A stretch of DNA of 64,000 nt from Serripes groenlandicus. Lineage: Eukaryota; Mollusca; Bivalvia; Cardiida; Cardiidae. Below the pieces are notes generated by a model. That model ran no database searches. It was given only the letters and a program-made list of their open reading frames with translations, and had not been told where the DNA came from. The DNA lies in assembly GCA_031761405.1 (NCBI GenBank), contig JASEVX010000008.1, forward strand, positions 75,702,744 to 75,766,743. Direction: 5' to 3'. The position numbers and the translations under genes are program-made. Shown here piece by piece: positions 55,885-64,000 of the stretch (the first letter of the stretch is position 1; each line of letters opens with the position of its first letter).

Positions 55885-56560
55885 ATTTGTGTTATGTGGG
55901 ATTATTCATTAACATTTTCTAAGAGTTTTATTCTCAGTGCGAAATCCGTATTCACGTGACGTGATAACATTAAAGAATTACTGTTTATTGCTACTCTTTC
56001 TATCTGAATGCCTTTTGTGTATGCCTTTAGTACTTTAGGTTGTGTTATGTAATATTTGATCAAGTTCAACAAGCTTAGCTAACACAGTATGTAATAGCTA
56101 CGTCTCCCACATGAACAATACACTCAGATTAAACATCTAACAACATCAATTTGCATATCGTCAATTGAGTCTCGCCTTCTTTTACTAAGATATTTAAGTA
56201 CATGGCTCAGTAGTATCTCTACGCGACACCATTCATACTGCTGTATCTTCCCTTATGGTCTCCGCCGATTATATTCAAACGGTCCATAACTCCACTCTTG
56301 ACTCCAGTCCTCCCCCTAATATCTCGGCAGCAGCCCGAACACGCCGAATCTAAGTTCTTACAAATATCGGACCATCTAGCCAAACAGAAGCCCGTCTTAA
56401 ATGAATATTGGAAATCAAAGAGGCAATTGTCAACTCCTAGTGATATACTTGTCGCTATATTACACCTTTTTTTATTTCTTCAAATCGGATGGCCCCTGCG
56501 GCCGGGGGAGACTCAATAAGAAGGGTTTCACAATCTGACCACATCTTCAGCCGTAAGAGC

Positions 56561-56930
56561 CATATGTATGTGTCTGAGGTAAGAGGATCAGAGCATGCCT
56601 AGATAAGAACCATAAGGGCAACTAATTATAAAACCAGATTTATTTATGAAAACTTAAATGATAAGGTAACATTTGTTGAAATACTCAATTGAAATTATAT
56701 TATTGGGGTAATGAATATTGAAAAACTCAATCTTTTTTTTTTTTTTCAAACACTCAACCACTTTTGAAAAGATGAGGAACTACTCAATTAACATGAAAAG
56801 CTTATCTGTTGTACATCTTTTTCATAAGTTCAATGAACATATTGTAACATCTTAACACCAGTGATTTTAAGGCAAATCCTTACAAAAATTACTCGGGCTA
56901 GTAAAATTTGGTAAATAACTAGCCCGGTTT
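56561..56930. other. No feature recognised
   Basis: This is AT-rich sequence with a T run at about 56,733. Nothing is assignable. Confidence 0.4.
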
Positions 56931-57870
56931 GCTCGTCAGTTCAGATCTTAATTTCTAGAAAGGGTGAAATATGTCCATTTTTTGAAAATATTTTTTTCCT
57001 CTGAATTCGCTTGTCTTATACAAATACATTGTGGTAGAAATGTTCATTGGATGACTCTCTTCGAAAATGTAATCAAAATGATTGGTTGTTAAACACGGCA
57101 TTCAGACGGATTCAGAAAAGGGGCAAAATAACACAATTTTAAACCATATATATTCTTATGAAACTGCTTGTCTGATTTCAAGATAACTTAACAGAACTGC
57201 TCATTAAGTGACCCTCTACACATTTGTAAGTTTTATTGATTGGGTGAAAGTCATAGAAACCAGGTGGCATCTGAAAAGGACACATTGAACTTTCAGGTTC
57301 AAATGACATCTTAAACCACTGGACATATTTAAAACAAACGTCACACGGTCACAGGAATGTTCTTTGGGTGTCCTTTTCTTAATTATGTTCAACGATATAC
57401 ATACTATTGTTTGTGCAGTAGGGAGTAAAATGCCCAATATTGAAAATGCTTTTCCTCTACGTCCGCTTGTCCGGATCCAAGGTTATTACGTTGAAATGTT
57501 CCCTCAGCGACTCTCTATGAAAATTATTGAAGCCATATGAATTTGTTGAAAGAAAGGCAGCGAAGCGGCATCAGAAAGGGCAAAATGCCAACATTTCCAA
57601 ACGCAATTCTTATGGAATTTCTTGTATAATTTGTTCCGTCAGGGACCCTCTTTATATTTATTAAGCCATAATGATTGGATGAAAGACATAGATACCAGGC
57701 GGCATCAGAAAAGAGGTAAATTAAAGGTTTAGACTCAAATGACATCTCATTTATCCACTTGGCCAATTGAAAAAAATCTCACAGGGATCTGCCTTTGGTG
57801 ATCATGTTTCAAATGTGTTCAAAGATATAAATTCTAAACACAGTTTGTGTTGCTAAAGCAGCAGGAAGGG
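56931..57870 (-). repeat. Dispersed about 165 bp unit repeat, about 5 units, minus strand
   Basis: Read on the minus strand the units show 'gatgccacctggtttctatg', 'aatcaataaaacttac', 'gagggtcacttaatgagcag' and 'gaaatcagacaagcagtttcataag'. This is the family at 37,580-38,000. Short minus-strand frames here are repeat-derived. Confidence 0.7.
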
Positions 57871-58990
57871 AGTACAATGCCTAAACTGTAATACACAACT
57901 GTTTAGATAGATTAAAATTCTAATTTTACTGTTATTACTGTTAACAATTATTTATGCCATTAACATATTGCATAATCTGCATAATGCATCAGTTGATCCA
58001 GTATAATCTATAAGGGCCGAAAGTCTTCAAACGAAAGAGCGAAGGGTGAACGTGAGGCGGTGCGAATGTTTTGGTTAGAAACGAGAACCAGTATTTGATA
58101 AGAACGACGTAGCCATTAAAATTTGAACAAGAGAAAATGTAATCTGTACTGAAACCTAGACAGAGTTATTCACAATCTGGTGAGTAGCTCAATGAAGAAA
58201 CATATCAATATTGTGCAGGCATTTTGGTGTTAGTTATGCATCGTTATTTACGAAGAAATATGAATATTTGATTTCTACAAAATATGTCATCAAACATGGC
58301 GGCGCCCAGTGCAACACACGTTTTCAGATTTCGGTTTCGTTCTCACGTTATTTCTGACTATTGCATTATTACCTATACTTATGTCATAATTGGCAAACAT
58401 GTTGATTAAGTAGATAATTATTCTTTGTATGCAAATACATATGCATCACCGTGCGTATTGCGAACATGTTATGCAGAAGTAATCCGGATTCTAAAAATAC
58501 ATTGTTATCGTAGAAACACGCCTTTAATTGCTTCAATAAGAGTACATGTACACTTAACCGTATTTGTATAAACTGGGTTTCTGCCATTGTAGTCATGAAT
58601 ATGCTCGCCAAATAGTTAATTCTGCACGGCGAGGGTAAATAAAAACAAATAATAATAATAGTCATGAATAAATTAAGTTGCAATTGGGTCTGTTGATCAT
58701 TTTAATTTGGAAGCTATGTGTTGCTAGAGTTTATGGGGAGTTGTCTCCCTTGTGCCATGTCTCATAGTGTGATATTGAAGGTATTACACATTTAGATCCA
58801 GTGCACTACTATAGTCTTACTCATTACAGCTTGATACATGGTAGAAATGTAACATTAAATTAATGTTCTTGGTCATCTTGGACAGTTGTTACTATAACCT
58901 GCTATTATCTTAAGTTGAAATGGTGTAAATGAAAGGTTGCGAAACCGTTGCATCATCGAACCAATTGAATTACAAAAACACCGGTAAAGC
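57871..58990. other. 5' flank of BEL/Pao element, no feature recognised
   Basis: If the element kept a 5' LTR, leader or front of gag it should lie here, but I could not identify a sequence repeated near 63,120-64,000. Short frames show no gag matrix or capsid pattern. Confidence 0.4.
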
Positions 58991-58992
58991 CT

Positions 58993-59388
58993 TTGTTACA
59001 TAATAATGTGACAGGAAACACTCAGGTTGAATATAGTGTTGCTTTCACCAATCCATTCTTATATTGCGCAGGAAAGCATTCATTGGACAAATGTGAAAAT
59101 GTGACAAAACTTGTATTAACAGAGAAGTACACATTCTTGAAATCGAAGGGTCTTTGTTTTGGATGTTTGAAAACTGGTCATTTTAAAAGTGCTTGCAGAA
59201 ACAAATTAACTTGTAAACAATGCAAGGGATGCCATCCGAATTTATTACACGTGAATGCTTATAACTTTACTACATCGTATGCAGTACATATGAGGGCTGG
59301 TGCCGGAAGACATCAAGCACTACCAATAGTGCATGTGAAGTTAAAATACAAATACAACGACACGTGCGTGGAAACATATGGTCCTTAA
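58993..59388 (+). pseudogene. BEL/Pao retrotransposon: gag C-terminus with zinc knuckles and protease start
   Basis: This open frame of 131 codons has a first cysteine/histidine cluster (C-A-G-K-H-x-x-x-x-C) and then a canonical C-x2-C-x4-H-x4-C knuckle (L-C-F-G-C-L-K-T-G-H). This is the nucleocapsid pattern seen in Pao-clade polyproteins. It continues into the pre-protease segment ending V-E-T-Y and is cut by a frameshift at about 59,375. It would bind element RNA in a functional element. The front of gag is absent, so the copy is 5'-truncated or unrecognisable there. Confidence 0.82.
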
Positions 59389-59897
59389 CAGTGGAAGAAG
59401 CACGGCAACATTTTGTACGGAGAGAGTTGCAAGATTATAAAATTTTCGTGGTAAAAAGACAAGTATAGACTTGTTAACAATAGGACAGGAAAGTGTTAAA
59501 GAAACGTTTGAGGTAACGGGACTAGAGATCGGTTCGCTCGGGGGCGACAGTGTTATTGAACTTCCGCCTATATTCAACCATGAGAAGCTTCCTTATCGAG
59601 CGACGACGTAACTTCTATAGAAGACGTTCTAATCTGGCCACATCTTAGAAATATTCCTCTTGAAAGAATCAATTGCGAAGTTGACATGTTGATTGGAATC
59701 AATGTGCCCAAGGCCATGTAAACATGGGATATTATCCCTAGCGAAAGCGGCGGTCGCTTTGCAGTGAAGACTATGTTCGGATGGGTAATCAACGGACCTC
59801 TCGACGTAACAGGTAGTGAGACAAGTAGACTCATTACATTCAATGTCATAAAGGCAGCACCCAGCTTAGAAGAACAGGTCCGCAATCAGTTCAATCA
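59376..59897 (+). pseudogene. BEL/Pao protease and protease-RT linker, frameshifted
   Basis: In a second frame the protease motif reads N-S-G where the family has catalytic D-S-G, followed by T-A-T-F-C. A TAA and further stops interrupt it near 59,437 and 59,609. From 59,600 the conserved W-P-H-L-R-N-I-P-L, E-V-D-M-L-I-G and K-T-M-F-G-W-V-I-N-G-P-L segments of Pao elements appear, with a TAA near 59,717. The segment ends at N-H-D-F, about 59,897, where repeat sequence replaces it. The protease would normally cleave the polyprotein. Here both frame and active site are lost. Confidence 0.82.
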
Positions 59898-60000
59898 TGA
59901 TTTCCGCCCCCTGAGGGCCATGGTTTTTGACCAATCAACATGGCTTTAAGGAATCTGATAGTGGGTCACCTAAGGAACATTTCTACAAAATTATTTGAAA
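59898..60000. repeat. Fragment of the 165 bp dispersed repeat inside BEL/Pao
   Basis: 'ccatggtttttgaccaatcaacatggctttaaggaatctg' (in pieces) and 'acatttctacaaaattatttgaaa' match units at 50,350-50,450. It abuts the LINE fragment with no visible target duplication. Confidence 0.8.
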
Positions 60001-60640
60001 GGGCAAAAACGGTAATTTCTTGGAATCGATAGGTGTCTACCTCTCTCTATCATAAGGTCACGGTTAGAGCATCTAAAGTTACCATATATCCTAAGTATGG
60101 AAAAAGGTAGAAATTAATTTAAATATAGCTCTTGGTTTAATAATGATTTGAAATATTTGTAATGTTGGCCTTTTCCCGCATTGTTTTTATCCATTTGCCA
60201 TATTTTTAAGTAGCAGTTTTGAATAAATAGAGCATCGTTACCTATGACTTGTGAAATCCATACACACCCAAAGCCATGCATAAAAGTAAGATTTTGTATG
60301 CATGTTGCCCATGTATTTCTACCTGCCTCATCCAGGCGTTTCAACATAATGTAGCAGTGCTGGGTACCTATAGCTTCCATGAGATTTATGTTTAACCAGT
60401 ATTTAATACAATTAGGAATGTAAAATGTGCAAAGAGGTAGACGTCCACATTCTCTTAAAACAAATGGTTCCGATGCTAGATTACAATATTGCTCACACAA
60501 TTTTATATGAACTCTTTCAATTTTATCAGAATACTTATAACCCCAAAACTGAGACCCGTAGCATATAATAGGCTTAACAGTAGTATAAAAACATTTAAAA
60601 GCATCTAAAGGGTCTACAAACGCTGGAATGGAAATACATA
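59999..60640 (-). pseudogene. LINE ORF2 C-terminal fragment nested in BEL/Pao, minus strand
   Basis: The minus-strand frame from about 60,630 reads F-Y-T-T-V-K-P-I-I-C-Y-G-S-Q-F-W-G, then R-V-H-I-K-L-C and G-R-L-P-L-C. It continues with the I-K-Y-W segment and a tail S-L-L-N-Q-E-L-Y. After one TAA at 60,114 the same frame resumes with F-R-C-S-N and I-E-R-G-R-H. These are the post-palm (thumb) and C-terminal signatures of non-LTR reverse transcriptases common in molluscs. There is no start, palm or endonuclease domain, so it is an inert fragment about 210 residues long. The clade is not determined. Confidence 0.75.
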
Positions 60641-60660
60641 GAAGAATGATTTCCTTGCTT

Positions 60661-61120
60661 AGACTTCGAAGGCTAGTTCAACAAAGAAGTGATCAATACA
60701 GTCTTCAGAAATTTCTACGAGGATGATTGTCTCAAGTCAGTCCCAACTAAAGGCGAAGCCATATCACTGGTGAGCGATATGCAAGCCGTACTTAAGGAAG
60801 GAGGTTTTCACATCTCTAAATGGTTGAGCAACAACAGAGAAGTCATGAGATCAATACCTGCTCCAGACAGGGCGGCTGAAATAAAGAATCTTGACTTAGA
60901 CCAAGATAGCTTACTAATTGAAAGAAGATAAGGGGTAAACTGGAGCATAAAATCGGATGCATTCTGTTACACGGTAACCGTCAAAGAACAATCGCATACA
61001 CGCAGAGAGATCCTGTCAATAATCAGTAGTCCCTTATGATTTCTATCCCCACTTATTCTAAGTGCAAAGGTGATGCTGCAGGAGTTGGTCAGCTACAACT
61101 AGGATGGGACGACCCAATAC
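60661..61120 (+). pseudogene. BEL/Pao reverse transcriptase, second half
   Basis: After the inserted repeats the RT resumes just before its catalytic box, which reads F-Y-E-D-D-C (YEDD at 60,716-60,727; the clade usually has YVDD). It continues with G-G-F-H-I-S-K-W-L-S-N-N and, past a TAA at 60,929, G-V-N-W-S-I and T-R-R-E-I-L-S-I. The first half of the RT, with the fingers and the first catalytic aspartate, is missing. In a live element the enzyme copies RNA to DNA inside particles; this one cannot. Confidence 0.85.
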
Positions 61121-61189
61121 CAGAGAAATACTCAAAGCAGTGGCTGCAGTGACTTGACGAAATCAACACTCTGACTAACTTTCAGGCCG

Positions 61190-61830
61190 CCAAATATTTC
61201 AAATATTCAGACTTCGAAAACGTGGTATTGAGAGAGCTACATCACTTTGCAGATGCTAGTGAAAAAGGCTACGGGACAGTGACTTACCCACGTCTTGTGA
61301 ATACCAAGGGCAAAGTGCACTGTGCATTCGTCATGGGGAAATCTCGAGTCGCAACACTGAAAAAGTAACTGTACCGCGCTTAGAACTCACAGCTGCAACA
61401 GTGGCAGTACCCACTCTAAAATGTTGAAAGACGAACTCGACATGAGCATAGACAGAATAGTGTTTTGGACGGACAGTTTGTCAGTGCTTCAATACATTCG
61501 GAACAAAAGTTCACGGTTCCATACGTTCGTGACAAATAAACTTACAGTAATTCATGATGAGTCATCACCTACAGACTGGCATAACATCAGCACGAAGCAA
61601 AACCCAGCAGACGTTGCTTCACGGGGTATACCAGTAGACAAGATCATGTGGACCAAGCATTGGATTGAAGCAACCGGATTGTTACAGCTACCAAAAAGCA
61701 GCTGGCCAGAAAATCCTTCAGATACTATATATGACCCAGAAGTGAAAAAGGTCGCAGTGAGGACAATCATTGCGAACCCAACGGGGAAAAGCAGTGTTAG
61801 TAAATTGATTCATAGCCATTCTTATTGATA
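61190..61830 (+). pseudogene. BEL/Pao RNase H domain, broken
   Basis: The first part reads E-L-H-H-F-A-D-A-S (about 61,235) with the expected first acidic residue. Stops at about 61,366 and 61,380 interrupt it. A second frame from 61,421 reads F-W-T-D-S-L-S-V-L-Q-Y-I, F-V-T-N-K, and N-P-A-D-V-A-S-R-G, the closing signature of this RNase H family. The domain would degrade RNA in hybrids. It continues into the linker to integrase near 61,828. Confidence 0.85.
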
Positions 61831-61988
61831 CAAACTGAGGAAAAGTGTTGGATGAATCCCCAAAGTGCAAAAGGAACTTCACAGGCTTGTGGACGTGAAA
61901 TGTGGCACTGCACATGAAACAATATGACATAGTGTAAAAAAGTCAACTATCAGTCAAAGACCTGGAAGAAGCAGAGACAGCGGTTTTA

Positions 61989-63115
61989 GTGTATGTACAA
62001 GAATTGTCATTCTCCGAAGAGATTAACTCGCTACAAAGAGGTGACTCACAAGTGAAACGCAGAAGCAGCATAGTAAAACTGGACCCAATCGTGTGGAATG
62101 GAATAGTGTGTGTTTGCGTACGTCTGTACAAAGCAAGTATGCCAGAAGCGAGCAAACATCAGGTAAAACTACTCAAAGACAATCATGTTTTCATGTTAGT
62201 GCTAAGACAAACTCATTATTATCTGAAACATTCGGGGAGAAAACACATGTTATCTACACTGGTTAATTAATGCTCCCTCAGCCATACGGAAGCTTAAATC
62301 TATATGTGTTCAATGTCAAAGACACAAAGCTCCTGTTGGTGAACAGAAAATGGCAACTATACCCGAAGACCATGTTACAACCGATGAACCGCCATTCACT
62401 AGAGTAGGTGTTGACTATTTTGGACCGTTTGAAGTGAAACTTAAACGCAGTCACGTGAAAAGATACGGTGTCATCTTCACTTGCCTAGCTTGTCGTGCAG
62501 TACATCTTGAAATTGCTTTTTCAATAGACATTCACTCTTATATCAATGCCCTACGTAAGTTCGTAACTCACCGGGGACAGGTGACAAAAATGATATCTAA
62601 CAATGGAACAAACTTCGTTGGTAGAGAGCGGGAATTGACGCAATCGTTAAGTGAATGGAATGTGGTGAAGATTAATGAAGCTATGTTGCAAAGAAACATT
62701 GAATGGAAGTTCAATCAATCTGGTGGTTCCAATCATGAAAGGTGTGTGGAAGAGATTGATTAGATCGGTTCGAGGTGCAATAAACGTTACATTACGTGAA
62801 CAGATTCTCGACGATGAAAGACTATCCACACTCATGTGTGAAGAAAAAGCGATTCTGAATAGTCGCCTAATTATCAGGGCATCAGATCAGTGTAACGATT
62901 TGGAGGCACTTACGCCGAACCACCTGTTGATTCAGAAACGAAAACCAAACATGCTACAAGGGATCTTCGACACAAACGATAACTATTGCAGGCGTCGATA
63001 GAGGCAAGGGCAATACATGGCCGACCTGTTCTAACACCTATGATTACGTGAATACCTACCTCTACTGCAAGAGGGACAGAAGTGGAACGAACATATCTTC
63101 AAAAGTCGTCAAGGG
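61989..63115 (+). pseudogene. BEL/Pao integrase, active-site mutations and frameshifts
   Basis: Zinc-binding H/H and C/C residues are visible at about 62,210-62,330 across a frame change. The core from 62,350 keeps the first catalytic Asp (V-D-Y-F-G-P-F, Asp at 62,413-62,415). The second is Asn (S-N-N-G-T-N-F, 62,599-62,601), and the catalytic Glu of V-W-E-R is Lys (62,750-62,752) after a frameshift. The C-terminal N-H-L-L and Y-L-P-L-L-Q segments follow to about 63,115. Integrase would insert the element's DNA. This one is dead at two of three catalytic positions. No 3' LTR was identified. Confidence 0.87.
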
Positions 63116-64000
63116 TAAAAGTAATTAGGTCAGAATAAATGATAAAAACACTTACGAAAGTAGTTAGCTATTATATCAAACTAATCGGATTTAATAAGGG
63201 CATATGTTGCAACTTATTATTTGAAAAGTAATTCTCAAACAAAATACAACATTAGTACTTAATACTCAGGTCAAATTTAGCGATATATACTCAATAATCT
63301 TCAGTATTTAGGTCAAGGTAAGCTTATAATTAAACTCGACTAAAGGTCGTTCGTCAAAACTGAACTATAGGACACCCACTATAGTCGTTTATTCTTGTGG
63401 CTAAACTATCAATAACAAGAGGCCAAAGTGATCCAGTATCGCTCCACTGCCACAGGAATATAGAACTAATGTATACTCTACATTCCTGACTGCCATTTAT
63501 AAGGCAAAATAAAACTATACTTTCCGGGCATAAATGTCAAAATAGGCTAACCTGCTGGTTCCAATGTTTTTTTGACCAATCATAATTGTTTTTAAATTCA
63601 ATCTAGGAACGTTCCTATGCATTCATAACTCGAGTTAATATGTTTAGAGAATAAGTTATAATAATGTTATCCGTATCTGCTTCATTATTAAGGCGATCCT
63701 CCATCGTCAAAACAGTTATTTGGCAATATAATGACAGATGATATTTTTTATAAGCATAAACTAAACAATCATGAATCATGAAACTGGATCGTGTGGGGGT
63801 CAAGCTTAAGAAAGCCCCTGTGAATAAAATAGATGTCACATTTTCGTCCATTCTTCATGAAAAGTCTACCGAAGTTCACTCGTTTCATGGTCAAATACTA
63901 AATTCCTCGGTCAAAATTTGGAAAAGAATAACCTGCAATCACATTTTATGCATTTCTATATATAACCCGCAGATTTTAAATAGATGATTTGTATACCCCC
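63116..64000. other. 3' flank of BEL/Pao, dispersed repeat start at about 63,415
   Basis: 'aacaagaggccaaagtgatccagtatcgctccactg' at about 63,416 is a diverged start of the bivalve-type repeat, and 'caatgtttttttgaccaatcataatt' at about 63,560 belongs to its internal unit. No LTR pair or gene is recognised. Confidence 0.5.

Larger units (their letters stand above)
54200..56560. repeat. Mosaic repeat block, copy 4 (interrupted by SINE)
   Basis: Landmarks are 'ccacatgcgttggaagacttatt' (54,219), a MITE at 54,565-54,706, 'catgcagcaaacgattttgtaaac' (54,840), 'acaaacggcgcgaatactg' (54,962), satellite remnants (55,125-55,235) and the split palindrome (55,246-55,307 plus 55,614-55,640). After these comes the 55,885-56,520 extension shared with 27,040-27,640. 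The block is contiguous with D2. Confidence 0.78.

Noticed and set aside
56298..56519. 73-codon plus-strand frame
   Set aside because: The paralogue at 27,430-27,660 has stops in the matching frame; no domain recognised.
60114..60500. 128-codon minus-strand frame as a host gene
   Set aside because: It extends without a start on both sides into LINE reverse-transcriptase C-terminal motifs and is nested in a dead retrotransposon.
58993..63115. Intact or domesticated BEL/Pao gene
   Set aside because: Multiple frameshifts and stops, a missing RT half and altered catalytic residues show it is a relic.

Overview
The window reads as AT-rich eukaryotic, animal nuclear DNA. It is gene-poor, carries exons separated by introns with GT-AG junctions, and is packed with SINEs, LINEs, MITEs and tandem repeats. 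A tRNA-derived SINE with an (AATC)n tail, the dispersed 'GACGGACG...GGTGAGCTAAAAA' and 'GGTCAAAAACTAGGTCA' repeats, and an F-type lectin fold all point to a mollusc, most likely a bivalve (a heterodont or venerid clam is my best guess). No bacterial-type genes, operons or CRISPR arrays are present.

The one host-type gene I can support is on the minus strand, in two diverged copies. Copy A (33,629 down to 29,624) has three exons whose splice phases agree. Exons 1 and 2 together encode a fucolectin/F5-8C-like (FTP, F-type lectin) domain. Exon 3 encodes a cysteine-rich, PAN/Apple-like C-terminal domain that ends at a stop codon. Copy B (about 15,850 down to 1,198) has matching exons 2 and 3, an extra exon 2 copy with a nonsense codon, and no exon 1 body. 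It is probably a decaying paralogue. In both copies a ~105 bp minisatellite containing the exon 2 splice-donor junction fills the introns.

The rest is repeat-driven. 1-2.1 kb is paralogous to 28.7-30.5 kb. 38.4-44.3 kb is paralogous to 49.1-54.3 kb. A mosaic non-coding block with a central 75-82 bp satellite and, in two copies, a ~68 bp palindrome occurs about five times (19.2-24.0, 23.9-27.6, 36.2-37.5, 44.2-46.5 and 54.2-56.6 kb). Comparing paralogues exposes several insertions with target-site duplications and empty sites: two SINEs, a hAT element with a BED finger, and a 54 bp retroposon 3' end. A MITE with perfect 57 bp inverted repeats sits in one paralogue and is absent from the other. 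Several minisatellites are single-copy in one paralogue and strongly expanded in the other.

From 59.0 to 63.1 kb lies a decayed BEL/Pao retrotransposon. Its reverse-transcriptase front half has been replaced by fragments of two other repeats, and its protease and integrase active sites are altered. A truncated LINE at 16.2-17.3 kb runs into about 800 bp of GA-rich microsatellite.

No intact mobile-element protein is present. Structural claims come from reading the sequence by eye. No homology search was possible, so family names rest on recognised motifs.
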